64,000 bases of DNA from Nitratidesulfovibrio sp. (GTDB lineage: Bacteria; Desulfobacterota; Desulfovibrionia; Desulfovibrionales; Desulfovibrionaceae): assembly GCF_040373385.1 (NCBI RefSeq), contig NZ_JBDXXH010000002.1, positions 62,001-126,000 on the forward strand, given 5' to 3'. This document shows, piece by piece, positions 36,025 through 45,815 of the stretch. Within the stretch, counting starts at the first letter, position 1. Every line of letters starts with the position of its first letter. A program made the translations under genes and the position numbers. Below the pieces are notes generated by a model. It was given only the letters and a program-made list of their open reading frames with translations. It was not told the DNA's origin and ran no database searches.

Positions 36025-37554
36025 ATGCTCAGGCGCATGCGGTCTTTGCTCGGCCTTGCGGATGGTGACGACCGGCCTTCCCGCGCCCCGTCGGCGGCGA
36101 GCGGGCAAGATGCGGGGAAGGCGGCGTGCGACGTGCCGTGCGGTTTCCCCGCGCAGGCCGCCTCGCCGTCCGTCGTGCCGTCTGCCTCGCCGTCCGCTCA
36201 GGAAGGTCCGGCCTGCGGCCCGGTGCTGTTGGTGGCCCGGCAGCCGATCTTCGACGCCTCGGGAGAGGTGTGGGGCTATGAACTACTGTTCCGCCATCCC
36301 GGTTCGCCGGAATGTTGCAGCGGCGACGTGGACGCCAGCGTGGCCACCGCCTCGGTCATCGCCGACGGCTTTGCCATGGCCCGTCCGGCCCTTGGGCAGG
36401 GCCAGCGCCTGCTGGTGAATTTTGCGGAGGACATGCTGCTGGCGGGCACGCCGCGCATCCTGCCCCCCGACGTGTGCGGAGTGGAGGTGCTGGAAACGGT
36501 GCCCGCCACCGAGGCCGTGCTGCGGGTGCTTTCCGACCTCAAGTCCGAGGGCTACCTGATCGTGGTGGACGACTACGCGGGACAGCCCGGCATGGACGCG
36601 CTGCTGGACATGGCGGACATCGTCAAGATCGACGTGCTGGGTCGCCCGCTGCCGGACCTGGCCCGCGACGTGGCCGGGCTGCGCCCCCGCCAGTGTCAGC
36701 TGCTGGCCGAAAAGGTGGAAGACCTCGCCACCCACAGGCAGTGCGAGGCCCTGGGCTTTTCGCTGTTCCAGGGGTTTTTCTTCAGCAGGCCGGAACTGGT
36801 GCACGGCAGGCGGCTGGACAGTTCGCAGGCGGCCAAGATGCGCCTTTTGGCCACCCTGGCCCGCGAGGACGTGAACATCAAGGCCGCCACCGAGGTGGTA
36901 CGGTCCGACGCGGCCCTTTCGTACAAGCTGCTGCGGTACATCAATTCCGTGCACTTCGGGTTGCCGGTGAAGATTACCTCCATCCAGCACGGCATATCGT
37001 TGCTGGGCACGCGCAATCTGGTGCAGTGGCTGTGCGTCACCGTGCTTTCCGAATTCGACACCGGCCCCATCGCGCGCGAGCTCATCGCCGTTTCCGCCCT
37101 GCGCGCCAAGTTCCTGGAGTTGTGCGCATCCCGCGCCCTGTTGCGGGCCGGACAAGTGCGGGCCGGACAAGTGCGGGCCGGACAAATGGGGTCCGGACAA
37201 ATGGAGGCCGGGCAGATGCAGCCCGAGGTCGCACCCCTCTCCGTGCCCCGTCCCGTTCCGCAATCGGGGGCGCTGTTCATGCTCGGGCTGTTCTCGCTGC
37301 TGGAACCCCTGCTGTGCCTGCCGCTGGCCGAACTGCTGCGGTCACTGCCGTTGATGGATGAACTGGCCGAGGCCCTTGCCGAGCACACCGGCCCTTACGC
37401 GCCATGGCTGGAACTGATGGAACATTACGAACGGGGCCGCTGGGACGAGGTGCTGGCCCGCGGCGCGGCCATGGGCCTCACCCAGGTGGATCTGGCCATG
37501 GCCTATGCGGGCGCGCTGGAATGGAGCGCCTTCTTTCACGACAGCCGGGAGTAG
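36025..37554 (+). CDS. EAL-HDOD signalling protein (YuxH-like)
   Basis: 509 residues. After a ~65-residue Ser/Ala/Pro-rich start comes a degenerate EAL domain (ARQPIFDASGEVWGYELLFR near 70, VVDDYAGQPGMDALL near 195); the ELL replaces EAL, so c-di-GMP hydrolysis is unlikely. From about 265 there is an HDOD domain (INSVHFGLPVKITSIQHGIS). Such proteins act as signalling adaptors. Residues ~374-398 are five 5-residue repeats (RAGQV/M) from 15-bp DNA repeats. Start at 36025 is the most plausible of several. sdaA begins 3 bases after its stop. Confidence 0.86.
   Translation: MLRRMRSLLGLADGDDRPSRAPSAASGQDAGKAACDVPCGFPAQAASPSVVPSASPSAQEGPACGPVLLVARQPIFDASGEVWGYELLFRHPGSPECCSGDVDASVATASVIADGFAMARPALGQGQRLLVNFAEDMLLAGTPRILPPDVCGVEVLETVPATEAVLRVLSDLKSEGYLIVVDDYAGQPGMDALLDMADIVKIDVLGRPLPDLARDVAGLRPRQCQLLAEKVEDLATHRQCEALGFSLFQGFFFSRPELVHGRRLDSSQAAKMRLLATLAREDVNIKAATEVVRSDAALSYKLLRYINSVHFGLPVKITSIQHGISLLGTRNLVQWLCVTVLSEFDTGPIARELIAVSALRAKFLELCASRALLRAGQVRAGQVRAGQMGSGQMEAGQMQPEVAPLSVPRPVPQSGALFMLGLFSLLEPLLCLPLAELLRSLPLMDELAEALAEHTGPYAPWLELMEHYERGRWDEVLARGAAMGLTQVDLAMAYAGALEWSAFFHDSRE
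37144..37218. repeat. 15-bp tandem repeat, five units, in the EAL-HDOD gene
   Basis: Units like CGGGCCGGACAAGTG, repeated in frame and encoding RAGQV/RAGQM; units four and five are more diverged. The insert lies inside the HDOD C-terminal half. Confidence 0.85.
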
Positions 37555-37556
37555 GA

Positions 37557-38936
37557 ATGCAGCCTCTGGTCGCCACCATAGAAACGTCGCTGTTCGACAT
37601 GTTCGAGGCCGGTCCCGGCCCGTCCAGTTCCCATACCATCGGCCCCATGAAGGCCGGGCACGACTTCCGCTCCCTGTGCACGGCACTGCCGCCCGAGGTG
37701 CTGGCCCGCGCGGCGGACATCCGGGTGCGCCTGTACGGCTCGCTGAGCGCCACCGGCGTGGGCCACGGCACCACCGGCGCGGTGCTGGCCGGGCTGCTGG
37801 GCCACCGGCCCGCCACCTGCCCGCCGGGGCTGCAGGAATCGCTGCCCGCGCTGCCCGAGGCGGAACGCATCCTGCGCATGGGACCGGCAACCCTGGTGCT
37901 TGCCGATGGCACGGTGCAGCGCGATGCGGTGCAGCACGCCTATCCCTTCAGCAACACGCTGGTCATGGAACTGCTGGACGCGCACGGCGTGGTGCTGTGC
38001 GAGCGCGAGTACTATTCCGTGGGCGGCGGGTTCATCCAGTGGAAGGGCTGGCAGCCCGAAGAGCGCGGCAGGCCCGTGCACCCCTACCGCAGCATGGCGC
38101 AACTGCGCGCGCGGCTGGAAGAGACCGGGCTGACCATCCACGAACTGATCCTGGAGAACGAAATGGCGGTTACCGGCATGGGTCGCGCCGCCATCCTGGA
38201 CCGGCTGGCCGCCATCATCGAGCTGATGGAAGCCAGCGTGCGGCGCGGCATTGAGGACGGCGGGCCGCTGCCCGGCACCCTGGGGGTGCACCGCAAGGCC
38301 CGCGTACTGCTGCTGCGCGCCCAGCGCCTGCCCAACGAGGTGGATGTCTTTCTGGGGCGGCTGAACGCCTATGCCTTTGCCGCCGCAGAAGAAAACGCGG
38401 CGGGCGGGGTCATCGTCACCGCGCCCACCTGCGGTGCCGCCGGGGTAATGCCCGCGCTGCTCTACGCCATGCGCCACGACCTTGCCATCGGCGACCGGGC
38501 CGTGCGCGAAGGGGTGCTGGCATCGGCGGCGGTGGGCTTTCTGGCCAAGCACAACGCGGGCATCGCCGGGGCCGAGATGGGCTGTCAGGGCGAGGTGGGC
38601 GTGGCGTCCGCCATGGCTGCCGCCATGCTGGCCCACGCGCGCGGCAACCCGGTGCACGTGGTGGAGAACGCGGCGGAAATCGCCCTGGAACATCATTTGG
38701 GCCTGACCTGCGACCCGGTGGGCGGCTACGTGCAGATTCCGTGCATCGAACGCAACGCCGTGGGCGCGGTGAAGGCCTACAACGCCTGCCTGCTGGCCAC
38801 CTGCGAAGACCCGCGCCACCACCGGGTGACGCTGGACAGCGTCATCGCGGCCATGGCCGAGATAGGGCGCGACATGAACGCCAAGTTCAAGGAAACCTCT
38901 TCCGGCGGACTTGCTGTCAGCGTTGTGGAGTGCTGA
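37557..38936 (+). CDS. sdaA: L-serine ammonia-lyase, iron-sulfur type
   Basis: 459 residues, single-chain beta-alpha enzyme converting L-serine to pyruvate and ammonia. N-terminal beta domain has GPSSSHTIGPMKAG (about 20-33); the alpha domain has the cluster cysteines in APTCGAAG, GCQGEVG and TCDPVGGYVQIPCIERN. The start follows the EAL-HDOD stop by 2 bases (TAGGAATG), suggesting co-transcription and translational coupling. A bidirectional terminator follows. Confidence 0.95.
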   Translation: MQPLVATIETSLFDMFEAGPGPSSSHTIGPMKAGHDFRSLCTALPPEVLARAADIRVRLYGSLSATGVGHGTTGAVLAGLLGHRPATCPPGLQESLPALPEAERILRMGPATLVLADGTVQRDAVQHAYPFSNTLVMELLDAHGVVLCEREYYSVGGGFIQWKGWQPEERGRPVHPYRSMAQLRARLEETGLTIHELILENEMAVTGMGRAAILDRLAAIIELMEASVRRGIEDGGPLPGTLGVHRKARVLLLRAQRLPNEVDVFLGRLNAYAFAAAEENAAGGVIVTAPTCGAAGVMPALLYAMRHDLAIGDRAVREGVLASAAVGFLAKHNAGIAGAEMGCQGEVGVASAMAAAMLAHARGNPVHVVENAAEIALEHHLGLTCDPVGGYVQIPCIERNAVGAVKAYNACLLATCEDPRHHRVTLDSVIAAMAEIGRDMNAKFKETSSGGLAVSVVEC

Positions 38937-38960
38937 CCGGCTTTTTGCCCATATCCGAAA

Positions 38961-39005
38961 AGAAAACGGCGTCCATCCCGCAAGGGGGTGGACGCCGTCT
39001 GCATT
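38961..39005. terminator. Bidirectional terminator between sdaA and gap
   Basis: ACGGCGTCCA (38966-38975) pairs exactly with TGGACGCCGT (38989-38998); flanked by GAAAAGAAA on the left and CTGCATTTG on the right. Confidence 0.8.
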
Positions 39006-39026
39006 TGTTCGCGATGCGGGGTGGGG

Positions 39027-40025
39027 CTAGATGTCCTTGCCGACCATGCGCAACAGTCGCACGAGCTGGTTGGTGAAGCCCGCTTCGTTGTCGTACCAGA
39101 TGATCAGCTTCAGCATGGTGCCGTCGATGACGCTGGTGCACAGCGCATCAACCACACCGCCGTAGATGGAACCCATGTAGTCCACGGACACCAGCGGTTC
39201 TTCGGTGTAGCCCATGTTGCCCAGCAGCGGTCCCTCGGCCGCGGCCTTCAGCAGGGCGTTCACTTCTTCGACGCTGGTGGGGCGTTCCAGTTCGCAGGTC
39301 AGGTCCACCAGCGACACGTTGGGTGTGGGCACGCGCACGGCCATGCCGTCCAGCTTGCCGACAAGCGCGGGAATGACCAGCGTGGTGGCCTTGGCCGCCC
39401 CGGTGGTGGTGGGAATCATGGACAGCGCGGCGGCACGGGCGCGGCGCGGGTCCTTGTGCGAACCGTCCAGGATGCGCTGGCTCATGGTGTACGAGTGCAC
39501 CGTGGTCATCAGGCCGTGCCTGATGCCGAACGCCTCGTGGATGGTCTTGGCGGCGGGAGCCAGACAGTTGGTGGTGCACGAGGCGGCGGAAATCACGTCG
39601 TGCTTCGCCGGGTCGTAATCGCCATGGTTCACGCCCATGACCACGGTGACGTCGGCGTCCTTGGCCGGGGCGCTGATGACCGATTTCTTCGCGCCGCAGG
39701 CCAGGTGCTGCGCAAGGCCCGCGCGGTCCTTGATGGTGCCGGTGGTTTCCACCGAGATGTCGATGCCAAGGTCCTTCCACTTCCATTCGCCCGCGCGCTC
39801 GCGGGTGACGGCGATGCGGCGTCCGTTGACGATGAGCCCGGCGTCGTCGTGGGCCACTTCACCCCGGAAGGTGCCGTGGCACGAATCGTACTTGAACAGG
39901 CGGGCCAGCGAGGCGTTGTCGGCGCGGGCGTTGATGGCCACCACGCCAAGGTCGTCGGTGTCGGCCAGCAGTCTGACGAGGTAGCGACCGATGCGGCCGA
40001 AACCGTTCATCCCAAGCTTGATCAT
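39027..40025 (-). CDS. gap: Type I glyceraldehyde-3-phosphate dehydrogenase
   Basis: 332 residues. NAD-binding start MIKLGMNGFGRIGR; catalytic cysteine in SAASCTTNCLAP (about 149) and the conserved histidine in HSYTMSQ; C-terminal WYDNEAGF. It interconverts glyceraldehyde-3-phosphate and 1,3-bisphosphoglycerate. It lies 21 bp downstream of fba on the same strand, so the two form a small glycolytic/gluconeogenic operon. Some usual residues vary (for example VNHGDYDPAKHDVIS) without loss of motifs. Confidence 0.96.
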   Translation of the reverse strand: MIKLGMNGFGRIGRYLVRLLADTDDLGVVAINARADNASLARLFKYDSCHGTFRGEVAHDDAGLIVNGRRIAVTRERAGEWKWKDLGIDISVETTGTIKDRAGLAQHLACGAKKSVISAPAKDADVTVVMGVNHGDYDPAKHDVISAASCTTNCLAPAAKTIHEAFGIRHGLMTTVHSYTMSQRILDGSHKDPRRARAAALSMIPTTTGAAKATTLVIPALVGKLDGMAVRVPTPNVSLVDLTCELERPTSVEEVNALLKAAAEGPLLGNMGYTEEPLVSVDYMGSIYGGVVDALCTSVIDGTMLKLIIWYDNEAGFTNQLVRLLRMVGKDI

Positions 40026-40046
40026 GAGTCCGTTCCCCTGAGACGG

Positions 40047-40970
40047 TTAGATCTTGTTCGAGCAGCCCAGCACGTTGCGAATCTTGTGCTGCACCATGTT
40101 CTTCACGGCATCGCGCGCGGGCTTGAGGTACGAGCGCGGGTCGAAGTCCGCCGGTTTTTCCATGAACTGCTTGCGAATGGTGGCGGTCATGGCCAGGCGG
40201 ATGTCGGTATCGATGTTGATCTTGCACACGCCGAAGGTGGCCGCCTTGCGCAGCAGGTCCTCGGGCACGCCCTTGGCGCCGCCCACCTTGCCGCCGTAGG
40301 TGTTGGCCATTTCCACGAATTCCTGCGGCACGCTGGATGCACCATGCAGCACCAGCGGATAGCCGGGCAGCATGTTGGTGATCTTTTCCAGCCGCGCGAA
40401 GTCCAGTTTGGCATCACCCGTGAACTTGTAGGCCCCGTGGCTGGTGCCGATGGCGATGGCCAGCGAATCGCAGCCGGTGCGCTTCACGAAGTCCACGGCC
40501 TGGTCGGGGTCGGTGTACACCGAATGTTCGGCCGAAACCTCGTCCTCCACGCCCGCCAGCTGGCCCAGTTCCGCTTCCACCCACACGCCGCGCGCGTGGG
40601 CGTATTCCACCACCTGCTTGGTGACGGCAATGTTCTCTTCGTACGGCAGGTGCGAACCGTCATACATGACCGAGGTGAAACCGCCGTCGATGCAGTCCTT
40701 GCAGATGTTGAAGTCCTGGCCGTGGTCCAGGTGCAGCACCACCGGCAGGTCGGTGTCCAGCAGGGCCGCCTCGATGAGCTTCACGATGTAGTTCTGCCCG
40801 GCGTACTTGCGGGCACCGGCGGAAACCTGAAGGATCAGCGGGGCCTTTTCTTCACCGCCCGCCTGCATGATACCCTGGATGATCTCCATGTTGTTCACGT
40901 TGAAGGCGCCGATGGCGTACCCTTCCTTGTAGGCCCGCTCGAACATCTGCTTGGGACCGGTCAGCGGCAT
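40047..40970 (-). CDS. fba: Class II fructose-1,6-bisphosphate aldolase
   Basis: 307 residues. Zinc-dependent aldolase: metal ligands in LHLDHGQD, GTSHGAYKF and VLHGASSVP. It interconverts fructose-1,6-bisphosphate with two triose phosphates. A perfect AGGAGGAATCC box precedes the start at 40970; the longer frame upstream is not coding. First gene of the fba-gap unit. Confidence 0.96.
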   Translation of the reverse strand: MPLTGPKQMFERAYKEGYAIGAFNVNNMEIIQGIMQAGGEEKAPLILQVSAGARKYAGQNYIVKLIEAALLDTDLPVVLHLDHGQDFNICKDCIDGGFTSVMYDGSHLPYEENIAVTKQVVEYAHARGVWVEAELGQLAGVEDEVSAEHSVYTDPDQAVDFVKRTGCDSLAIAIGTSHGAYKFTGDAKLDFARLEKITNMLPGYPLVLHGASSVPQEFVEMANTYGGKVGGAKGVPEDLLRKAATFGVCKINIDTDIRLAMTATIRKQFMEKPADFDPRSYLKPARDAVKNMVQHKIRNVLGCSNKI

Positions 40971-41384
40971 GGATTCCTCCTGCTGCGCCGGACGGGCGTG
41001 ATGCCTGCTGGTCCGGCGGTGGAAATGAGTTCGTCGGTCGCGTCCCGCCGGCAAGCCCTGCGGGGGTGGCGCGCGCGATCCGGGCATGCCTTCGGAAGGC
41101 CCGTCCATGAAGCCAGGCAGTGGCCCGTCCCAGGCTTGTCCGTGGTTTCTCCGGGGCCTGTCCGTGAAGACGCAGCCGCGCATGATGCCATGGCGCAGGG
41201 AACGGGTATGGCCTCTCGACGAAGGCGCGGGAAAGATACCTGAAACCGTGGAAAAAATAAAGATGGGCCGCGCAGGGCGGCCCGTCCTTCACTGCATGGG
41301 GTACGGTGGGGATCCGGCACGGACGGTGCAAGGTGGATGACACTCTCCCTATGGCGCCGTGAATGGCTGGGGCCGCGCGCGTGG
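40971..41384. other. Gap between fba promoter side and surE
   Basis: 414 bp upstream of fba and downstream of surE, both on the minus strand. The surE terminator lies at 41250-41284. The remaining ~270 bp should hold the fba promoter; no consensus or operator stands out. Confidence 0.45.
41250..41284 (-). terminator. Terminator after surE
   Basis: GGGCCGC (41265-41271) pairs with GCGGCCC (41277-41283); on the minus strand it is followed by ATCTTTATTTTTTCC. Confidence 0.85.
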
Positions 41385-42182
41385 CTATATCTCGCCGCCA
41401 GTCTGACCGTTGGTCTGGCCGCCGGTATTCTCGCACTGCACCCCGGCCAGCAGTTCCATGGCCGCGTGGTCGGTGAAGTCGAAGCGCAACGGGGTAAGGG
41501 TGATCCACCCTTCGGTCAGCAGGGCGCGGTCGGTGCCGGGGGCCACCGTTTCCGGCGGAATGACCCCGTTCAGCCACCAGTACGAGCTGCCGCGCGGGTC
41601 CGTCCGGTGATCGTACCAGTCCTTCCATACCGCGCGGGTCTGGGGGCAGGCGCGCACGCCCTTCACCTCGGGCATGGGCAGGGCGGGGTAGTTCAGGTTC
41701 ACCACGCAACGGGCGGGCAGGGCCTTCCAGTCCAGTGTGGCCAGCAGCCCGGCGGCGTGGGCGGCCTGCCCGGAAAGATCGGCGGGCCGGAACGAATCGT
41801 AGGACACGGCCAGGGCGGGGTAGCCCATGTGCGCCGCCTCCGTCGCGGCGGACACCGTACCGGAGTACAGGATGTCCGGACCCACGTTGGCCCCGGCGTT
41901 GATGCCCGACACCACCACATCGGGCTTCTTGTCCAGCAGGCAGGACAGGCCCAGCTTCACGCAGTCGGTGGGGGTGCCGTACACCCCGCGCCCGCGAAAG
42001 CCATTTTCGTGGAATTCCTTCACCCGCAGGGGCAGGCTGATGGTCACGGCGTGGCCCACGGCGGATTGTTCGGTGACCGGGGCCACCACGTGCACTTCGT
42101 GCCCGGCGTCCAGCAGGGCCTTGTACATGGCGCGCAGGCCGGGTGCCTGGATGCCGTCGTCGTTGGTCAGGGCTACGATCAT
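41385..42182 (-). CDS. surE: 5'/3'-nucleotidase SurE
   Basis: 265 residues. Metal-dependent survival protein E phosphatase acting on nucleoside monophosphates. The active-site start MIVALTNDDGIQAPG carries the paired aspartates; SGINAGANVGPDILYSGTVSAA contains the other ligands. AAAAGGATACC precedes the start at 42182. It is divergent from the OB-HD gene. No unusual feature. Confidence 0.95.
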   Translation of the reverse strand: MIVALTNDDGIQAPGLRAMYKALLDAGHEVHVVAPVTEQSAVGHAVTISLPLRVKEFHENGFRGRGVYGTPTDCVKLGLSCLLDKKPDVVVSGINAGANVGPDILYSGTVSAATEAAHMGYPALAVSYDSFRPADLSGQAAHAAGLLATLDWKALPARCVVNLNYPALPMPEVKGVRACPQTRAVWKDWYDHRTDPRGSSYWWLNGVIPPETVAPGTDRALLTEGWITLTPLRFDFTDHAAMELLAGVQCENTGGQTNGQTGGEI

Positions 42183-42548
42183 GGGGTATCCTTTTCTCTG
42201 TAGGGCGGCGTGATGCCGCGCGCCTGTGGTGCTGTTGCGTGATGTTTCCGTGCCGCGATGCCGCATGCTGCCCCCAGAACGGCGACAGCCCGGAGGCGGC
42301 GGAATGGCGGGCGCGTTGCGGGCAAATGGCGTTCCGTCTGGCCGCGCGCGGGCGGAGTACGGGCAGCGTGCGTGCGCGCACCTGTCGCGCGTCCGGTGCC
42401 TCCGCGCATTGACAACGTGGCCGAAAAGCAGGCACCTTGTGGCAAATTGGCCGTACCCGCGCGGGCATTTCTTTTGTCCGCGCCCCGGCGTTTCCGGTGT
42501 AACCGGCGCATTCAGGGCATCGGGCATGGCCGCTTCCTTACGACGCAC
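42183..42548. other. Divergent promoter region between surE and the OB-HD gene
   Basis: 366 bp. A TTGACA hexamer at 42409-42414 is on the plus strand, but no convincing -10 box is found 17 bp later. AT-richer sequence near 42420-42470. No gene recognised. Confidence 0.4.
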
Positions 42549-43643
42549 ATGGAAAAAAGACAAACCATACGAGATATCGCCGCCAACGACGAGGTAAGCG
42601 GGCTGTTCCTGCTCGGTTCGGCCACCCTGCAACAATCGCGCAACGGCCCCTTCTGGCGGCTGGAACTGCGCGACGCCACCGGCAGCATGGAGGCCAAGAT
42701 ATGGAGCCCCCAGAGCCAGGCCTATCCGGATCTGGCCGCCGGGCAGATCGTGGACGTGGAGGGCCGCTCCGGCACCTACCGCGACAAGGTAGAGGTGACC
42801 ATTGGCCGCCTGCGTGTGCTGGACGACGCAGAGCAGGCCGGGCTGGACCTTGGCCTGTTCCTGCCCGCCAGCCCGCGCCCCGCGCAGGAAATGCTGGATG
42901 AGCTGATAGCGCTGTGCAAGGCGGAATTCACCCACGCGCCGTGGCGCAAGTTCGTGCTGGCCGTGCTGCGTGACGAGGACATCACCCCCCGCCTGCTGGT
43001 CGCGCCCGCCGCCAAGTCGGTGCATCACGCCTATGTGGGCGGCCTTGTGGAGCACATGCTGTCCGTGGCCGGGCTGGCCCTGCGCATTGCCGACCATTAC
43101 CCGGAACTGGACCGCCAGGCCCTGCTGGCCGGGGCGCTGTTCCACGACATCGGCAAGGTGTGGGAGCTTACCGGCGGCCTTGCCAACGACTATTCCGACG
43201 AAGGGCGCCTGCTGGGGCACATCCATATGGGGCTGGAACGCATAGAGCCGCACTTGCGCAAGTCCGGCCTTGCGCCGGAACTGGTGACCCATTTCAAGCA
43301 CCTGATCCTCAGCCACCACGGCGAGTACGAATTCGGCTCGCCCCGGCGGCCCAAGACGGCGGAAGCCATGGCCCTGCACTACGCGGACAACCTGGACGCC
43401 AAGATGGCCCAGTTCCGGGGGCTGTTCGCCAACTACGAAGAAGACGCCACCGGCTGGACGCCGTTCCAGCCCACGCTGGGGCGCTTTCTGTACCGCCCGG
43501 CGCGCTCGCCCGAGGAACCCCGTCCGGCACGCCCCGTTCGCAAAGAGGGGGGCACGCACAAGGGCGCCAGCAAGGCGGCCACGGACAACGCGGACGATGC
43601 CGCCAAGGCCGGGCCGCAGAGCGTACAGGCATCGTTGCTGTAG
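42549..43643 (+). CDS. OB-fold and HD-domain 3'-5' exoribonuclease, YhaM-like
   Basis: 364 residues. N-terminal OB fold (about 12-100: [20 protein letters not shown]) then an HD phosphohydrolase domain with [13 protein letters not shown] (about 159-171), LFHDIGKVW and [12 protein letters not shown]. This is the layout of YhaM-type exoribonucleases that trim RNA 3' ends. The ~45 C-terminal residues are Lys/Ala-rich and unstructured. The start [14 protein letters not shown] is family-like; an upstream frame is spurious. tmk follows 58 bp later. Confidence 0.88.
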   Translation: MEKRQTIRDIAANDEVSGLFLLGSATLQQSRNGPFWRLELRDATGSMEAKIWSPQSQAYPDLAAGQIVDVEGRSGTYRDKVEVTIGRLRVLDDAEQAGLDLGLFLPASPRPAQEMLDELIALCKAEFTHAPWRKFVLAVLRDEDITPRLLVAPAAKSVHHAYVGGLVEHMLSVAGLALRIADHYPELDRQALLAGALFHDIGKVWELTGGLANDYSDEGRLLGHIHMGLERIEPHLRKSGLAPELVTHFKHLILSHHGEYEFGSPRRPKTAEAMALHYADNLDAKMAQFRGLFANYEEDATGWTPFQPTLGRFLYRPARSPEEPRPARPVRKEGGTHKGASKAATDNADDAAKAGPQSVQASLL

Positions 43644-43701
43644 ACCACGGCGGCAGCACGCTGTCGCCCCCAACCGCAGGCCCTTTTTTCAGGAACCCGC
43701 A

Positions 43702-44364
43702 ATGTTCATCACCTTTGAAGGAATGGAAGGCTCCGGCAAGAGCACGGCCCTGAACCGCGTGCAGCAGGCCTTGCTGGACGAAGGGCACGGGGTGCTGCTG
43801 ACGCGCGAGCCCGGCGGCAGCCGCCTGGGGCGCACGCTGCGCTTCATCCTGCTGGACCTTTCCAACGACGACATCGTGCCCGAGGCGGAACTGTTCCTGT
43901 ACCTGGCCGACCGCGCCCAGCACGTGGGGCAGGTGATCCGCCCGGCCCTGGCCGAGGGCGTGGTGGTGCTGTCCGACCGCTACGCCGACTCCACCGTGGT
44001 CTATCAGGGCTACGGGCGCGGGCTGGACCCGGAACGGCTGCGCGAGCTGAACGACATGGCCGTGGGCGGGCTGTGGCCCGACCTGACCCTGGTGTTCGAC
44101 CTGCCGCCGGAAGAAGGCCTGCGCCGGGCCATGACCCGCAACCTGCGCGAGGGCACCAGCGTTTCCGAAGGGCGGTTCGAGGCGGAGCACCTTGCCTTTC
44201 ACGCCCGGGTGCGCGAAGGCTATCTGACGTGGGCCGCGCTGCATCCGGCGCGGTTCCGGGTGGTGGACGCCACCCGCACGCTCGACGAGGTGTTCGAGGA
44301 CGTCATGCGCGCCGTGCGGTCTGCCCTGGCGGCCTTTCCGGCGGGCGTCCCGGCGCATCCCTGA
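43702..44364 (+). CDS. tmk: Thymidylate kinase
   Basis: 220 residues. It phosphorylates dTMP to dTDP. P-loop [11 protein letters not shown] at 4-14, DR(Y) motif [10 protein letters not shown] near 93, and the LID region NLREGTS. Works downstream of ThyX (8291) in dTTP synthesis. Its stop codon lies inside the first unit of a 17-bp tandem repeat. Confidence 0.95.
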   Translation: MFITFEGMEGSGKSTALNRVQQALLDEGHGVLLTREPGGSRLGRTLRFILLDLSNDDIVPEAELFLYLADRAQHVGQVIRPALAEGVVVLSDRYADSTVVYQGYGRGLDPERLRELNDMAVGGLWPDLTLVFDLPPEEGLRRAMTRNLREGTSVSEGRFEAEHLAFHARVREGYLTWAALHPARFRVVDATRTLDEVFEDVMRAVRSALAAFPAGVPAHP

Positions 44365-44478
44365 CGACGAATTGCTCATGACGACGAATTGCTCATGACG
44401 ACGAATTGCTCATGACGACGGATGCTCATGACGGCGAACTGCGCATAACGGCGGGTCACTCGTAACGGCGGGCATTAC
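44362..44478. repeat. 17-bp tandem repeat, about seven units
   Basis: TGACGACGAATTGCTCA repeats exactly at 44362, 44379 and 44396, then degrades (units at 44413, 44429, 44446, 44463). Unit one overlaps the tmk stop codon; every intact unit therefore supplies a TGA or TAA. The array ends 17 bp before the next start codon. Confidence 0.93.
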
Positions 44479-44495
44479 CCGCGAAGGACATCCCC

Positions 44496-45815
44496 ATGCT
44501 GGAAGCAAAGAACCGGCTGGGCATCATCTTCTTTCCGGCCTTCGACTGGGCCATCAGCGCCACCCACCCGGAACGCGAGGAACGGCTGCTCTACACGCAG
44601 GACCAACTGCGTGAGGAAGGGCTGTTCGACATCGCGGGCATCACCGAATACAAGCCGGAAATCGCCACCCGCGAAGACGTGGAGCGCGTGCACTTCTGCA
44701 TTCCCGGCGTGGAAAGCGTGTGCACCAAGTCGCACCTCATCTCCGCCGGGGGGGCCATTACCGCCGCCCGGCTGGTGATGGAGAAGGAAGAGGAAAAGGC
44801 CTTCGCGCTGGTGCGCCCGCCGGGCCACCACGCCATGAAGGTGGTGCACGGCAACCGGGGGTTCTGCAACATCAACATCGAAGCCGTGATGCTCGAACAC
44901 ATCCGCGAGCACTACGGCCCGTTGCGCGTGGCCATCGTGGACACCGACTGCCACCACGGCGACGGCACGCAGGACATCTACTGGAACGACCGCGACACCC
45001 TGTTCATCTCGCTGCATCAGGATGGCCGCACCCTGTACCCCGGCACCGGCTTTCCGCACGAACTGGGCGGCCCCAACGCCATGGGCCGCACCCTGAACAT
45101 TCCGCTGCCGCCCGGCACGTCGGACAAGGGCTTCCTGCACGTCATCGACAACCTGGTGCTGCCGGTGCTGGAAGACTTCAAGCCCGACCTCGTCATCAAT
45201 TCCGCCGGGCAGGACAACCACTTTTCCGACCCCATCACCAACATGAACTTCTCGGCCCAGGGCTATGCCATGCTGAACAGGCGGCTGAACCCCGACATCG
45301 CCGTGCTGGAAGGCGGCTACGCCATCCAGGGGGCGCTGCCGTACGTCAATCTGGGCATCTGCCTGGCCATGGCCGGGCTGGACTTCGACGGGGTGCGCGA
45401 GCCGGAATTCGACCCGGCGGCCATCGCCCAGTCCGATCAGGTGAGCACGTACATCGAGCGGCTGTGCGACGAGATGCTGAAGGTGTGGCGCAAGCCCCCG
45501 GCCCTGCCCAAGCAGGGCGAGCGCTCCGGCGACTGGTGGGTGCGCACCAAGGACATCTACTACGATACCGATGGCATCAGTGAAAGCCAGGTGGAGTCGG
45601 TGCTGCTGTGCCAGGACTGTTCGGGCACGGTGAAGATAGAAACCTGGTCCACGGTGAACCCGCTCAGCGTGGGCATAGAGATTCCCATCAGCGCCTGCGA
45701 CAGGTGCGCGGGCATTGGCCGTCGCCTGCTGGAGGAAGCCCACCTGAAGGGCAATTATCGCTACGTGCAGTGCATTGACAGAAAGGCGAAGAGATACACG
45801 CGTTACGGGTTTTAG
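44496..45815 (+). CDS. Histone-deacetylase-family hydrolase with C-terminal Cys pairs
   Basis: 439 residues. The deacetylase core (about 1-320) has RPPGHHAM, DTDCHHGDGTQDIYW and the second-shell NSAGQDNH, so zinc-dependent amide hydrolysis (acetyl-lysine, acetylpolyamine or acetoin-related substrate) is expected. Beyond the core a ~100-residue extension carries LCQDCSGT and ACDRCAGIG, two CxxC pairs suggesting a zinc ribbon. No acetoin genes are nearby. AAGGA box 8 bases before the start. A long hairpin element begins within its TAG stop. Confidence 0.9.
   Translation: MLEAKNRLGIIFFPAFDWAISATHPEREERLLYTQDQLREEGLFDIAGITEYKPEIATREDVERVHFCIPGVESVCTKSHLISAGGAITAARLVMEKEEEKAFALVRPPGHHAMKVVHGNRGFCNINIEAVMLEHIREHYGPLRVAIVDTDCHHGDGTQDIYWNDRDTLFISLHQDGRTLYPGTGFPHELGGPNAMGRTLNIPLPPGTSDKGFLHVIDNLVLPVLEDFKPDLVINSAGQDNHFSDPITNMNFSAQGYAMLNRRLNPDIAVLEGGYAIQGALPYVNLGICLAMAGLDFDGVREPEFDPAAIAQSDQVSTYIERLCDEMLKVWRKPPALPKQGERSGDWWVRTKDIYYDTDGISESQVESVLLCQDCSGTVKIETWSTVNPLSVGIEIPISACDRCAGIGRRLLEEAHLKGNYRYVQCIDRKAKRYTRYGF

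Noticed and set aside
38988..41243. 751-residue plus-strand frame across gap and fba
   Set aside because: Antisense to two textbook glycolytic genes; His/Val/Gly-rich shadow composition.
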